Assembly (NCBI RefSeq): GCF_023516715.1
Contig: NZ_JAMGSI010000002.1
Span: forward strand, 806,001 to 870,000
DNA: 64,000 nt
Direction: 5' to 3'
DNA from: Akkermansia massiliensis
GTDB taxonomy: Bacteria; Verrucomicrobiota; Verrucomicrobiia; Verrucomicrobiales; Akkermansiaceae
Shown here one piece after another: positions 17,086-26,810 of this stretch. The notes below the pieces were generated by a model. It ran no database searches and was not told the DNA's origin. It worked only from the letters and a program-made list of their open reading frames with translations. The number at the start of each line of letters is the position of its first letter. Positions within the stretch are counted from its first letter, which is position 1. Made by a program: the position numbers and the translations under genes.

Positions 17086-18666
17086 CTAATCCCTGCGGAG
17101 CACGGGAACAGCCCTCATCTGGATGAAGCGGTCCGCCTTGGCGGCCTCTTTCTGGGACATGTACATGGTGTACGGCTGCTGGGCCACCTCAATGCGGTGC
17201 GTGCCGCCGGGAGCGGGCAGGTCCAGAAGCTGGTTGAGGTGCTTGAGGCTCTTTACCTGGACGCCGTTCACTTTTTCCACAATGGAGGAGTTCATCTGGG
17301 CATAGCCCAGCGTGGCCTGGGTGGGCAGCGCCATCAGGAAGACCACGATTTCATCCACGCCTTTTTTCCGGATGTCTTCCTTTTTCTGAATAGCTTCCAG
17401 CAGGTTGAGAGGGGGGCGGTTCTTGCTGAGCTTATTGATTTCCCTCATCAGGGCTCCCGTCAGGGGGACGAACACCAGACCTCCGTAAATGCGGTAGGGG
17501 GGATTGGAAATAAAGGGGGCCGGATTGATCAGATCCCCCTCCAGCGCGCTCCGGTCAAGCTTGACATCCAGCGTCATGGGCTGGCTGACGCCGTCCTTAT
17601 CCTTGCGGCGGATGCCCAGCGTGATGGTGTCCCCCGGCATGGCGGAGTCACGGAACAGGACGTTGGCGGAAACGGGGCCCAGCGCGGGGTCCCTGATCAG
17701 GCCTTTGCTGTCCAGCGGAATGCCGTTGACGCTTTCCACCACGTCTCCGGGACGCACGCCTGCCTTGTAAAAGGAACCGTAGACAGGCAGTTTCACCACG
17801 TAAAAGCCGCCGCCGGTTTCCGGAAGGCCCAGGAACTTGCGGAAAACGGGGTCCGTCAGCTCCGTGACCTGGGTGCCGTCCGCCGGGAAGCCGGTGTAAT
17901 TGCCGGACCGGGCCTGTTGGAGGAACCGGGAAATCATGGTATGGGTCACGGCCAGCGCCTTCTGGGCGGAAGGATCGCAGCTGGCGCTGAGAGCCACCAG
18001 TTTATTATCCCTCATGATGGGGTTGCCTGCGCCGCCTTTCAGAGGCGTGACGGAGGATTTGACATTGTACAGGACAAAAGGTTCGCTGTTGGTGAAAGGG
18101 CTGGAGCTTTCCGTTGCCAGAAGGGTTCCGGACGTAGTGATGGGGAGGCCGTCGTCATTGAACTGCCAGAAGGTCACCTTGTCGCCCAGGCGCGGGGCGT
18201 TCCCCAGCGTGACGGGCACCAGCTTGTCCAGGAAGGCGGCGTCTGCCTCGTTTTTCAGGCGCAGCAGGGCAAGATTGGCTTCCGGGTCAAAGGCGGTCAC
18301 GGTCACGGGAACCGTTTGGGAGCCGTCCGCGGAGGTCACTTCCACGAAGCTGGCGGAATAAACGATGTTGGCCGCCGTCAGAATATTGCCGTCCCCCAGG
18401 TAAATGCCGAAGCCCTGGCTGTACGCCGGGTTTTCCTTGCTCCACGGCTGGACCATGGCATAGCCCTGGTTGGTGGCGTTAATGCCTACCATGGAGTTGG
18501 TGGGAGAAGGGAGCTGCGCCGGAGCGGCCGTTTCCTCCACCTGTTCAGGCGGTGTTTCCGGCTGCTGCCCGGGCTGGGGTTCGGGAGCGGTTCGTCCGGC
18601 TTCGCGCGGCTGGCAGCCGCCGAGCAGAATCAGGGAACCGAGGGCGAAAAGGGAAAGAATTTTCAT
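17086..18666 (-). CDS. Catalytically dead HtrA-like PDZ lipoprotein
   Basis: 526 aa with a lipoprotein signal (LILLGGC, lipid-modified Cys 18), a Pro/Glu-rich linker (20-55), a trypsin-like domain (about 60-260) and PDZ regions after it (PGDVVESVNGIP, then VEKVNGVQVKSLKHLNQLL near the end). Its layout mirrors the neighbouring active HtrA. All three triad positions are replaced: Asn 100 for His (LTAANIV), Asn 131 for Asp (EANLALL) and Ala 213 for Ser (GGAGNP in place of GNSGGP). It is therefore a pseudoprotease, perhaps a regulator, scaffold or substrate adaptor of the active enzyme. It starts 5 nt after the HtrA stop, so the two are co-translated. Confidence 0.85.
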   Translation of the reverse strand: MKILSLFALGSLILLGGCQPREAGRTAPEPQPGQQPETPPEQVEETAAPAQLPSPTNSMVGINATNQGYAMVQPWSKENPAYSQGFGIYLGDGNILTAANIVYSASFVEVTSADGSQTVPVTVTAFDPEANLALLRLKNEADAAFLDKLVPVTLGNAPRLGDKVTFWQFNDDGLPITTSGTLLATESSSPFTNSEPFVLYNVKSSVTPLKGGAGNPIMRDNKLVALSASCDPSAQKALAVTHTMISRFLQQARSGNYTGFPADGTQVTELTDPVFRKFLGLPETGGGFYVVKLPVYGSFYKAGVRPGDVVESVNGIPLDSKGLIRDPALGPVSANVLFRDSAMPGDTITLGIRRKDKDGVSQPMTLDVKLDRSALEGDLINPAPFISNPPYRIYGGLVFVPLTGALMREINKLSKNRPPLNLLEAIQKKEDIRKKGVDEIVVFLMALPTQATLGYAQMNSSIVEKVNGVQVKSLKHLNQLLDLPAPGGTHRIEVAQQPYTMYMSQKEAAKADRFIQMRAVPVLRRD

Positions 18667-18671
18667 GGCGG

Positions 18672-20243
18672 TTAACGGGCGGGGTTGGTGTTCCGGTCAG
18701 GCTGGCGGCCGGGAATGGCGCTGTCCAGACGGGCGTTTTTCGGGATGTTGTAGGTTTTGGAGATGCGCTTGTTGGCCGCCTCCATGGCCTTGCCTTCAAA
18801 GATCAGGGGGCGTTCCCCGTTTTTCAGTTCAATAATCACGTATTCCGGCATATTCTTCGGATAAAGGAGTTCGTAGGCGTGGGTGAGGCCCTTGACCTTC
18901 ACGCCGTTGATTTTTTCCACGATGGCGTTGGAGATGGAGCCGGACAGGCGCGCGTTCACTTCATCGTCCAGCACCTTGGTGATGATTACCATGTCTTCAT
19001 GGTCCACGCAGCCGCCGTCTTCCTGGTAATCCCGGATATCCAGGGCGACGTCCAGCATGGAGATGTCCGCCGCCGCAAGCACATTGCGCTGGATGGGCTG
19101 GAACACCAGGCCGCCGAAGACGATATAGCGGGGCATCTTGTCGTATTCCGCCATCAGCAGATCCTTGGAGAGAGAGGGCTTCATCACCATCTCCACCTTC
19201 ATGGGCTTGCCGTCGCGGATGATATCCAGCGGGAGCCGGTCATCCTTGAAGCAGCGTTCAATGAGCTCTTTCATGCTGATTTTCTGGCCGTCCAGCTCAA
19301 TCATGGCGGAGCTGTCCACGTCGTAGCCGTCCACCTTCATCAGCAGGTCCCCGTTGCGGAGCACTCCATCGGCGGAGGAGCCCTTGAGCACTTTGCCGAT
19401 CAGGACGCCCTTCTCGTCGTCCGGCAGGCCGAACGCCTTGCGCATGGCGGGATTCAGGATGGGCGCGGCCTGGATGCCCATGTCCACGTAGCCGTCATAG
19501 ACGCCGTCCTTGATGTCCTCCAGAAAGTGGCGGATGACGGGCGTGGGAATCACGTAGCCCGTGTTGTTGGCGTTGTTCAGGCCCTGGAAGGCTACGCCGA
19601 TGACTTTGTCCCCCATCAGGGCGGGGCCCCCGCTGTTGCCCGGATTGATGGCGGCGTCCACCTGGATGGTCAGGTGTTCCGTGTTGCGGGGGTGGGCATA
19701 TGTGGTGAAGTCGATGCGGGAGACTACGCCGCGCGTGACGGAAAGCCTGTTGCCGCCGATGGGGTAGCCGATCACCCTCACCTCGTCTTCCAGGTGGGGC
19801 AGGTTCTTGCTGAATTCAAAAGGCCGGATGCCCTTGAAGGGCTTGGGGTCGTCCGCTTCCAGCAGGGCCAGGTCCGCATCATGGGCGATGAATTTGACCC
19901 TGGCGGGAATTTTGCGGGAATCCCCGTACATGGAGATGTAAATGCGTTCCGCGTTGCTGACCACATGGGCGTTCGTCATGAAGGCGTTTTCCCCGATCAG
20001 GAAGCCGGTGCCGATGCCGCCCTGGTAGCGGCCCGTATCCCATGGAGTGGCGTAGTCCGGCGTCAGGGAATCCACTTCGATCTTCACGACTCCCTTGTAT
20101 TGGTCATTGATGGAAACGACGGGGCCGGACATGACCTTGTCCACCCCGAAGTCTGAAATGGAAACGGCCGGTTCATCCGCGTAGGAAAAAGCGGCGGCGG
20201 CCAGGACTGCACACAGTCCTTGGAGGCAGGTATGGAAGTGCAT
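18672..20243 (-). CDS. HtrA/Deg-type PDZ serine protease
   Basis: 523 aa with an N-terminal signal peptide (1-22). The trypsin-like domain has an intact triad: His 93 (TNAHVV), Asp 124 (HDADLALLEA) and Ser 204 (NPGNSGGPAL). Two PDZ-like regions follow: GVLIGKVLKGSSADGVLRNG near 290-310, and a C-terminal one with VEKINGVKVKGLTHAYELL. Such proteases degrade or chaperone misfolded envelope proteins in the periplasm. The C-terminal half is longer than in E. coli DegP. It is the middle gene of a three-gene set with an unknown protein upstream and the dead paralogue downstream. Confidence 0.9.
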   Translation of the reverse strand: MHFHTCLQGLCAVLAAAAFSYADEPAVSISDFGVDKVMSGPVVSINDQYKGVVKIEVDSLTPDYATPWDTGRYQGGIGTGFLIGENAFMTNAHVVSNAERIYISMYGDSRKIPARVKFIAHDADLALLEADDPKPFKGIRPFEFSKNLPHLEDEVRVIGYPIGGNRLSVTRGVVSRIDFTTYAHPRNTEHLTIQVDAAINPGNSGGPALMGDKVIGVAFQGLNNANNTGYVIPTPVIRHFLEDIKDGVYDGYVDMGIQAAPILNPAMRKAFGLPDDEKGVLIGKVLKGSSADGVLRNGDLLMKVDGYDVDSSAMIELDGQKISMKELIERCFKDDRLPLDIIRDGKPMKVEMVMKPSLSKDLLMAEYDKMPRYIVFGGLVFQPIQRNVLAAADISMLDVALDIRDYQEDGGCVDHEDMVIITKVLDDEVNARLSGSISNAIVEKINGVKVKGLTHAYELLYPKNMPEYVIIELKNGERPLIFEGKAMEAANKRISKTYNIPKNARLDSAIPGRQPDRNTNPAR

Positions 20244-20285
20244 GGTGGTCTGTAGTGAAGAGGTAATGTTGTGAAAGTAAGTTGG

Positions 20286-21407
20286 TTATAGATTGCTTTT
20301 CCGGCTTTGGGTTGCCAGGCTTTCCTGGAAGGAGTTGACTTCCTCCAGCAAGGAAGAAAAACGTTCCGTCACCTCGTCGTCTACCTGGCTGCGGCGGATG
20401 TCCAGCGCGGCTACCGTCTGGCGCGTCTGTTCCACGCACAGGGCCATGCGGGCGGCCATGGTGCAGTAGTCCGCATCGTTTTCCTTCTCCTGGAGCAGGC
20501 AGGAGAGAATGCGCGGGGTGATGTAGCGGATGCAGTAAAAAATCTGGTTCAGGGGTTCCGGCGGTTCCGTCCGGTTCCTCTGGGATTTGTTGATCTCCCG
20601 GCTGAACTGGCGCTGGCACAGGTCCGTCAGCTCCATGACCTGCTGGAAGAGGGGGTGGAACATGCAGGACTGCACCTCCTGGGCCTCCTGTTCGTTGAGG
20701 ATGTCAAAGAGGCTGAGCATGCCGGTGCTTTTGCAGGAACACGGAGTGCCCGTTTCCTCCGACTGGGCGATGTTGTCAAGCACGTCGTCCCAGCCCATCA
20801 CAAAGGCCAGGCGGATGTCTCCGGTGGGGTTCAGCCTGTATTTCTGGAACACTTCCTGGTAGGCGATGGCGATGGCTTCCGCCTCCCGCAGGCGCTTGTC
20901 CCAGTGGTGGTCGGGCAGGTTGCCGTCTTCCTGGGTATTGGCATAGGTTTTGGACCATTCCTTCACCTGGGTGCGCAGCATCTGCTGGTTCGCCATGATC
21001 TGAACCTGTTCCTCGCAGGAATCCATGATCCATTCGGGGAGGGAGACCTTGATGGAAAAGGCCGTGCTTTCCAGCAGCACCATGTCGTGGTGGCTGGTGA
21101 ACCATTCCAGGTACAGGGAGTTTTCCATGGTTTTCTTCCCCTTGACGGGCATGCGGCGGCTGGCCGTCATGTCCCCCGCCACGCCCCGGATGTTTTCCGG
21201 GAGCTGGGTAAGTTCCGCAGGGAGCATCCGGGGGGAGGGGTTCCTGAAATCGACCAGGCATCCGGCCAGATCCTGGAGGCAGTCCCCCTGCAGGGTGATA
21301 TTCACCGGATGGGGCATCCCCATAAGCTGCAGCGCAAGCTTGACGGTTCCGCGTTCACGGTTGTCCAGCGTGCCGTAGTGGACGTAGTCTGTAATTCTGA
21401 AAATCAT
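20286..21407 (-). CDS. Hypothetical protein upstream of the HtrA pair
   Basis: 373 aa, no signal peptide and no family I recognise. The C-terminal half (about 230-370) is helical and rich in Gln/Glu, with possible coiled coil (DEVTERFSSLLEEVNSFQESL). Several Cys residues occur around residues 226-250 (PCSCKSTGM) and later, without an obvious zinc pattern. It is cytoplasmic by composition. The ATG at 21405-21407 is the first in frame. It precedes htrA by 42 nt on the same strand, so a link to the protease pair is possible but only by position. Confidence 0.7.
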   Translation of the reverse strand: MIFRITDYVHYGTLDNRERGTVKLALQLMGMPHPVNITLQGDCLQDLAGCLVDFRNPSPRMLPAELTQLPENIRGVAGDMTASRRMPVKGKKTMENSLYLEWFTSHHDMVLLESTAFSIKVSLPEWIMDSCEEQVQIMANQQMLRTQVKEWSKTYANTQEDGNLPDHHWDKRLREAEAIAIAYQEVFQKYRLNPTGDIRLAFVMGWDDVLDNIAQSEETGTPCSCKSTGMLSLFDILNEQEAQEVQSCMFHPLFQQVMELTDLCQRQFSREINKSQRNRTEPPEPLNQIFYCIRYITPRILSCLLQEKENDADYCTMAARMALCVEQTRQTVAALDIRRSQVDDEVTERFSSLLEEVNSFQESLATQSRKSNL

Positions 21408-21454
21408 ATGGGGAGGTGGGGGATAGAGGGGGGTAGGGAGAGGTCAATGTTGAA

Positions 21455-22063
21455 TCAGCAGGAGGCTGTTACCTGGGGCAGTTCCGCATTTTTCTTTTCC
21501 ACGGCATCCATGTTGACAAGCAGTTCTGCAATGGAATCCCAGCGGCCCCGGCTCAGGGCTTCACGGGCTTCCGCCGGCATCCGGATGGGGAAGGAACCTT
21601 CCTTCCAGGAGGCTGTCATGTTCAGGAGGTCGATCGTCACTTCCGTTTCCGGATGATCGGAAATGTACCGGGTCAGTGCGGCAATGTCATCCGCGGACGC
21701 GCACACGCAAGGGAGGCCGATGCCGGTGCTGTTGCCGAAGAAGATTTCCGCAAAGGATTCCGCGATGACGGCTTTGATGCCGGAGCGTTTGATGGTTTGC
21801 GGAGCGTGTTCGCGGGAGGAACCGCAGCCGAAGTTGGAGCCGCCCAGGATGATGGAAGCCCCCTTGAAGCGGGGATCGTCCACCGGATGGGATTTGGACT
21901 GTCCGTTTTCGTCAAAGCGTTCGTCCCAGAACATGACTCCCGCCAGCTCGTCAAACGTGATGCATTTGAGGAAGCGGGAGGGGATGATGCGGTCCGTGTC
22001 CATGTCCGGTCCGGGAACGGGAACGCAGGTGCCGGTGATGGAGGTGAATTTGGTCAGAGACAT
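21455..22063 (-). CDS. leuD: 3-isopropylmalate dehydratase small subunit
   Basis: 202 aa, full length for LeuD. Typical stretches are PGPDMDTDRIIPSRFLK (near 17-33), ILGGSNFGCGSSREHAP (swivelling-domain active-site loop) and FFGNSTGIGLP. With LeuC it isomerises 2-isopropylmalate to 3-isopropylmalate in leucine synthesis. It lies 19 nt after leuC on the same strand; leuA and leuB are not in the window. Confidence 0.95.
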   Translation of the reverse strand: MSLTKFTSITGTCVPVPGPDMDTDRIIPSRFLKCITFDELAGVMFWDERFDENGQSKSHPVDDPRFKGASIILGGSNFGCGSSREHAPQTIKRSGIKAVIAESFAEIFFGNSTGIGLPCVCASADDIAALTRYISDHPETEVTIDLLNMTASWKEGSFPIRMPAEAREALSRGRWDSIAELLVNMDAVEKKNAELPQVTASC

Positions 22064-22082
22064 AAAGGAAAAAGTTGGAAAG

Positions 22083-23495
22083 TTAATTCAGGGAAAACAC
22101 GTCGCGCGCGTCGGAGACCTTCCCGGTCAGGGCGGCGGCGGCCACCATGGCGGGGCTCATCAGCAGGGTGCGCCCGGTGGGGCTTCCCTGGCGGCCCTTG
22201 AAGTTCCGGTTGGAGGAACTGGCGCAGAGCTGGTCCCCCTGGAGCTTGTCCGGATTCATGGCCAGGCACATGGAGCAGCCCGCCAGGCGCCATTCAAAGC
22301 CGGCTTCACGGAAAATGTCCGCGATGCCTTCCTCTTCACACTGCCTGGCAGTCATCTGGGAGCCGGGAACGGCCAGGGCCCGGATGCCGGGAGCCACATG
22401 GCGCCCCTTGATAAGGGCGGCTACTTCCCGGAAATCCGAGATGCGGCCATTGGTGCAGGAGCCTACGAAGCACACCTGCACCGGCAGTCCCTTGAGGGGC
22501 ATGTCCGCGGGGAATTTCATGTATTCCAGCGCCTCATTGATCATCTTCCGTTCGTCGTCGTTCCTGGCGGAGGAGGGGTTGGGCGTGCTGCCGCTGATGC
22601 CCGTGTTCTGGTCCGGGGAAATGCCCCATGTCAGCGTCGGTTCAATGGCGGCTCCGTCAATCTCCACGATCTCGTCGTACTCTGCGTCCGCATCGGAAGC
22701 GAAGCTCAACCAGCGTTCCACGGCCTTGTCCCAGTCCGCGTCGGTGGGGGCGAACAGACGGCCCTTGATGTATTCCACCGTGGTCTGGTCGGGGTTCACG
22801 TAGCCGCAGCGGGCCGCGCCTTCAATGGACATGTTGCAGAGGGTCATGCGTTCGTCCATGCTCATGGCGTCTATTACGTTGCCGCCGTATTCATAGGCGA
22901 AGCCCAGGCCGCCCTTGGCGCCCAGAAGGCCGATGATGTGCAGGGCCACATCCTTGGCGCGCACGCCGGGGGCCAGTTTCCCGTTCACGTTGATGCGGCG
23001 CACCTTGAGCGGGCTGAGGGCCATGGTCTGCGTAGCCAGCACGTCGCGCACCTGCGTGGTGCCGATGCCCATGGCAATGGAGCCGAACGCGCCGTGCGTA
23101 GCCGTGTGGGAGTCCCCGCACACGATGGTCATGCCCGGCTGGGTGATGCCGAGTTCCGGGCCTACCATGTGCACGATGCCCTGGAGGCCGGTGGGGAGGT
23201 CGAAAAAGCGGATGCCGTTTTCCGCGCAGTTCCGGCGCAGTTCCTTGATCATGGCGTCAGCCGTAGCGTCCGCGAACGGTTCCGCCTGGTTGTCCGTGGG
23301 GATGATGTGGTCCACGGTGGCAAAGGTGCGTTCCGGGTGACGCACGGTTAGGCCCAGGTCCCGGACCATTCCGAAAGCCTGCGGAGAGGTGACTTCATGC
23401 AGCAGATGTGTAGCGATGAACATTTGCGTTCTTCCGTCCGGCAGGATGCCGACGGAATGAGCGTCCCAGATTTTTTGGAAAAGTGTTTTCCCCAT
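22083..23495 (-). CDS. leuC: 3-isopropylmalate dehydratase large subunit
   Basis: 470 aa from the ATG at 23495 ([15 protein letters not shown]), where LeuC proteins normally begin; the frame is open 21 codons further without family similarity. The 4Fe-4S ligands are visible in [10 protein letters not shown] and in GCSMCLAMN near the C-terminus. Substrate-site stretches are [13 protein letters not shown] and VTSPQAF. It catalyses the dehydration/hydration steps with LeuD. It is transcribed first, then leuD, then possibly the unknown gene and the HtrA pair. Confidence 0.95.
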   Translation of the reverse strand: MGKTLFQKIWDAHSVGILPDGRTQMFIATHLLHEVTSPQAFGMVRDLGLTVRHPERTFATVDHIIPTDNQAEPFADATADAMIKELRRNCAENGIRFFDLPTGLQGIVHMVGPELGITQPGMTIVCGDSHTATHGAFGSIAMGIGTTQVRDVLATQTMALSPLKVRRINVNGKLAPGVRAKDVALHIIGLLGAKGGLGFAYEYGGNVIDAMSMDERMTLCNMSIEGAARCGYVNPDQTTVEYIKGRLFAPTDADWDKAVERWLSFASDADAEYDEIVEIDGAAIEPTLTWGISPDQNTGISGSTPNPSSARNDDERKMINEALEYMKFPADMPLKGLPVQVCFVGSCTNGRISDFREVAALIKGRHVAPGIRALAVPGSQMTARQCEEEGIADIFREAGFEWRLAGCSMCLAMNPDKLQGDQLCASSSNRNFKGRQGSPTGRTLLMSPAMVAAAALTGKVSDARDVFSLN

Positions 23496-23651
23496 AACTG
23501 GTATAAGCATCCGTCCGTTCGGGAACCGCGTCAAGATGCAAGGACGTATTGCTGACACGGTCTGTGTCTTACAGGAAGTGTTTTTTTGAACATTTCCCCT
23601 GCATTCATGGTCTGAAATGGCCGCTTCCCAGCCTTTGGCGCATTTCCGTCT

Positions 23652-24338
23652 TCAAGGGAAGAAGGATTTTTCATGCTCCCCGGCACACTCTGCACCTTTT
23701 GAATTCCGGTGGAATTTTTCCTTCCACAGTGTTGCAAAAGCGTTTCCGAACCGGTCCAGCAGGTCGTCCTTCTGCCCGGATTCCGGCATTTCCTGTTCCA
23801 GGCAGGTCATCTGCACGCCCTGGATGCCGCACGGAGTGATTGCCTGGAAGGGGGGCAGGGATTCGCGGGTCACGTTGAAGGCGAAGCCGTGCATGGCGAT
23901 CCATTTTTTCACCCCTACGCCGATGGAGGCTATTTTGCGGTCCTCCACCCATACGCCCACCAAACCTTCCCGGATGCGGGCCTGTACGCCGAATTTGGCG
24001 CAAGCTTCAATCAAGGCGTTTTCCAGGGCGGTGACGTAGTTGTGCAGGTCCCTGCCGCAGCGGTTCAAATCCGTGATGGGGTACCCTACGAGCTGGCCGG
24101 GGCCGTGGTAGGTGGCCTGCCCGCCACGGTTGATTTCATGAACGGGGAAGGGGAGCGCGGAACCGGGGTGCAGGCTGGCGTGGTCGCGCGTGCGCCCGAT
24201 GGTATAAACCCCGGCATGTTCCAGCAGAAGCAGGTCATCTTCCCGTTCCGGGTCTTCCTGATGGGCCCGGACCAGTTGTTCCTGAAGTTCCAGGGTTTCC
24301 TGATAGTCTGCCAGGCCGGGAATGCGGATGATGTTCAT
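23652..24338 (-). CDS. lipB: Octanoyltransferase (lipoyl(octanoyl) transferase)
   Basis: Moves octanoate from acyl carrier protein to lipoyl domains of 2-oxoacid dehydrogenases and the glycine cleavage system. 228 aa from the ATG at 24338 (MNIIRIPGLADYQETLELQ). The frame continues upstream, but that part is antisense to the amidase gene. Motifs are GRTRDHASL, RGGQATYHGPGQLVGYPI, the conserved Lys region ASIGVGVKKW and the catalytic Cys in TPCGIQG. It follows the amidase by 34 nt on the same strand. lipA is not seen. Confidence 0.93.
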   Translation of the reverse strand: MNIIRIPGLADYQETLELQEQLVRAHQEDPEREDDLLLLEHAGVYTIGRTRDHASLHPGSALPFPVHEINRGGQATYHGPGQLVGYPITDLNRCGRDLHNYVTALENALIEACAKFGVQARIREGLVGVWVEDRKIASIGVGVKKWIAMHGFAFNVTRESLPPFQAITPCGIQGVQMTCLEQEMPESGQKDDLLDRFGNAFATLWKEKFHRNSKGAECAGEHEKSFFP

Positions 24339-24372
24339 GCTGCGGAGGGGCAACCCCCGGTAAGTGCGGGGC

Positions 24373-25428
24373 TTAACGCGTTCTGCGCACCTGCTGGCCC
24401 AGAGCGGTGCGGTACTGGCGCACGGCGGCGGCCAGGGAGGAGGCCATGAAGTTCTGGTAGCGCTCCGTGGAGATGAGCAGAGCTTCCTGCGGGTTGGACA
24501 TGAATCCGCCTTCCACCAGAATGGCTGGGTGCTTGATGGTGCACAGCACGGAATAGCGGGCGCGCTTGATGCCCCGGTCAACCATGGAGATGCCTTCCTT
24601 GATGGCGAGCGGCCCTTTCAGCATGTGCCCCTGCACGGCTGTAGCCAGGGCGATGTTCATGCTGTCCTGGGAGTTGCCCTGGAGGGCGTCCTGGCGGATG
24701 TTGCGGGACATGGAGGAGGAAGTGCCCGCAGGGGCCAGCGTGAAGGTTTCCACCCCGCGGGCGGAGGGGCCGCCGTCATTGAAGTGGATGCTGATGAAGA
24801 TGGCGTTGCTGTGCCTGTTGGCGATGCGGACGCGGTCCTGGAGGGTAATGAAGTTGTCCGTGTCACGGGTCATCACCACCTGGTAGCCCATGCCCTTGAG
24901 ACGGTCCCGCAGTTTTTTGGCGACGGAGAGGTTGATGTCCGCCTCCCTGCTGATGCGGTTGCGCGTGCCGCTGTCATGGCCGCCGTGGCCGGGGTCAATG
25001 ACTACCGTATTGAAGCTGCGGCGGTTGGCGATGTAAGTGGGGCGCAGGACCGGGTCAATGATTTTGTGCAGGTCCATGTTGGAGACCATCAGCCCCTTGG
25101 ACGGATGGTCCGCCACGGGATAGGAAAGCACGAACTTCATGTTGTTCATGAACATGTCCTGGCTGTGCGCCTGCATGCGTATCTGGATCTTTTCCGGCAC
25201 TTCGTAAACTTTCTGCCGTCCTTCCGTGCGTTCCCGTGTCAGTTTGTAATGGGTGCGCACCTCGGACATCGGAATGTACTGCACGCCGTTGATGGTTTCC
25301 GGGTTCCATCCGAAGGCCGTGGACAGCGTCAGCAGAAACATGCCCAAAACGCCGAGCACGGCTGCAAATGATGTGCGAGAGGTCGGATACATAGGACGAT
25401 ATCGCGTCCAGACTAACGGATTTTTCAT
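24373..25428 (-). CDS. N-acetylmuramoyl-L-alanine amidase (Amidase_3, AmiC-like)
   Basis: 351 aa from the ATG at 25428; the upstream open frame is antisense to recA. An N-terminal hydrophobic segment (about 19-40) is a signal peptide or anchor. The catalytic domain (about 145-340) has the zinc ligands and Glu residues of Amidase_3: VVIDPGHGGHDSGT, READINLSVAKKL, SIHFNDG and ILVEGGFMSNP. It cleaves between N-acetylmuramic acid and the stem peptide during cell separation or wall turnover. The region before the domain (40-140) shows no recognised AMIN motif. It stands next to the recA terminator and close to the dcw cluster. Confidence 0.9.
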   Translation of the reverse strand: MKNPLVWTRYRPMYPTSRTSFAAVLGVLGMFLLTLSTAFGWNPETINGVQYIPMSEVRTHYKLTRERTEGRQKVYEVPEKIQIRMQAHSQDMFMNNMKFVLSYPVADHPSKGLMVSNMDLHKIIDPVLRPTYIANRRSFNTVVIDPGHGGHDSGTRNRISREADINLSVAKKLRDRLKGMGYQVVMTRDTDNFITLQDRVRIANRHSNAIFISIHFNDGGPSARGVETFTLAPAGTSSSMSRNIRQDALQGNSQDSMNIALATAVQGHMLKGPLAIKEGISMVDRGIKRARYSVLCTIKHPAILVEGGFMSNPQEALLISTERYQNFMASSLAAAVRQYRTALGQQVRRTR

Positions 25429-25488
25429 GACGCACAAGAGAAAAGTTTCCGTGAAAGATTCTTTTGCGCCTGCCTCCGGAAAGGGAAA

Positions 25489-25516
25489 AGGCGGCTCCCG
25501 GAAGGGGGAGCCGCCT
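25489..25516 (-). terminator. Intrinsic terminator after recA
   Basis: An 11-bp stem, AGGCGGCTCCC / GGGAGCCGCCT (25489-25499 and 25506-25516), lies 30 nt downstream of the recA stop. On the minus strand it is followed by a T-rich tract (TTTTCCCTTT), as expected for a terminator of recA. Confidence 0.8.
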
Positions 25517-25546
25517 TGAATGAGTGGGAACAGGGAAGGAGCCGGA

Positions 25547-26587
25547 TTATTTGGCCGCCTTCTCGTCCATCTTGGCCTTGACCAGTTCTTCGATTTCCTT
25601 GTACAGGTCAGGGTTGGACTTGAGGGCTTCCTTCGCGGCGTCCCTGCCCTGGGCGATCTGGCTGCCGTTATAGCTGATCCAGGAGCCGCGCTTCTGGATG
25701 ATGTCATACTCCATCGCCAGGTCCAGCAGGCTTCCCACGGAGGAGATGCCTTCATTGTACATGATGTCGAACTCGCATTCCGTGAAGGGGGGCGCCACCT
25801 TGTTCTTGACCACCTTGATCTTGGTGCGGTTTCCGGCTACGGAGCCGTCGCTGGCCTTGATCTGGCCGATGCGGCGGATGTCCACGCGCACGGAAGCGTA
25901 GAATTTCAGGGCGCGTCCGCCGGGAGTGGTTTCCGGGTTGCCGAACATGACGCCGATTTTTTCACGGATCTGGTTGGTGAAGACGCAGACGGTGCGGGCC
26001 TTGGAGATGAAGCTGGTGAGCTTGCGGAGGGCGGCGGACATCAGGCGCGCCTGGGCGCCCACCGTGGAGTCTCCTATTTCGCCTTCCAGCTCCTGCTTGG
26101 TGACCAGCGCGGCCACGGAGTCCACCACGATGACGTCAATGGAATTGGAACGCACCAGGGCTTCGCAGATTTGCAGGGCTTCTTCCCCGGAGCTCGGCTG
26201 GGAGACCAGCAGGTCGTCCAGGTTGACGCCCAGGCGGGCGGCGTACTGCGGGTCCAGGGCGTGTTCCACGTCAATGAACGCGGCCAGGCCGCCGGCTTTC
26301 TGGGCCTGGGCGATGGCCGTCAGGGTCAGGGTGGTTTTACCGGAGGATTCCGGTCCGTAGATTTCCACGATGCGGCCGCGGGCGAAGCCGCCCACGCCCA
26401 GCGCGCGGTCAATGAGAAGATTGCCGGTGGGGATGACGTCCACTTCCATCTTGACGTTGTCTCCAAGGCGCATGATGGCGTTTTCTCCGAAGTCTTTCTG
26501 GATTTGGGAGAGGGCCAGGTCAAGGTTGCGCTTGCGGGCCGCTGCCAGTTTTTCCGCTTCGGGTGATAAAGGTGTTTCGTTGCTCAT
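25547..26587 (-). CDS. recA: Recombinase RecA
   Basis: 346 aa, full length. DNA-dependent ATPase for homologous recombination and SOS induction. Motifs are Walker [10 protein letters not shown] (78-86), MAW-like strand [10 protein letters not shown], Walker [11 protein letters not shown], loop regions [22 protein letters not shown], and the DNA-binding segment. The acidic C-terminal tail typical of RecA is short and Lys/Glu mixed ([10 protein letters not shown]). It has its own promoter and terminator and sits directly after ftsQ, where ftsA or ftsZ is often found. Confidence 0.98.
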   Translation of the reverse strand: MSNETPLSPEAEKLAAARKRNLDLALSQIQKDFGENAIMRLGDNVKMEVDVIPTGNLLIDRALGVGGFARGRIVEIYGPESSGKTTLTLTAIAQAQKAGGLAAFIDVEHALDPQYAARLGVNLDDLLVSQPSSGEEALQICEALVRSNSIDVIVVDSVAALVTKQELEGEIGDSTVGAQARLMSAALRKLTSFISKARTVCVFTNQIREKIGVMFGNPETTPGGRALKFYASVRVDIRRIGQIKASDGSVAGNRTKIKVVKNKVAPPFTECEFDIMYNEGISSVGSLLDLAMEYDIIQKRGSWISYNGSQIAQGRDAAKEALKSNPDLYKEIEELVKAKMDEKAAK

Positions 26588-26599
26588 AATATCGTGGAA

Positions 26600-26627
26600 A
26601 GTATAGCTTGCGCGGCGTTATTGGCAA
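26600..26627 (-). promoter_or_regulatory. Probable recA promoter
   Basis: On the minus strand TTGCCA (26622-26627) and TATACT (26600-26605) are separated by 16 nt, 13 nt upstream of the recA ATG. The transcript leader would be only a few nucleotides. A TGTTC half-site (26629-26633 on the plus strand) overlaps the upstream edge and could belong to a LexA site, but no second half at the expected spacing is seen. Confidence 0.5.
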
Positions 26628-26810
26628 GTGTTCAATAGGTCTTCACGATCTCATTTCCCGTTGAGAAAGAATAGAATTCTGACATGGGGGAAAACCTGTG
26701 AAAACCAGGTGTTTCGCTCGGGAGGAATTGAGGAAAATATGGGAGAACGTTCCCGGGAGAAGGCCGGGAACGGGGAAAAACCGCTTCCGGGAGGGGACGC
26801 CGGCACGGCG

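Noticed and set aside
15961-18675. A 904-codon open frame on the plus strand
   Set aside because: It runs antisense across the cyclase and the HtrA-like lipoprotein, both of which have clear family motifs; its translation is repetitive Gly/His/Arg-rich sequence typical of the antisense of GC-rich codons.
26629-26641. LexA (SOS) box upstream of recA
   Set aside because: Only one TGTTC half is present; the expected partner half at the right spacing is missing, so I mention it only as a possible half-site.
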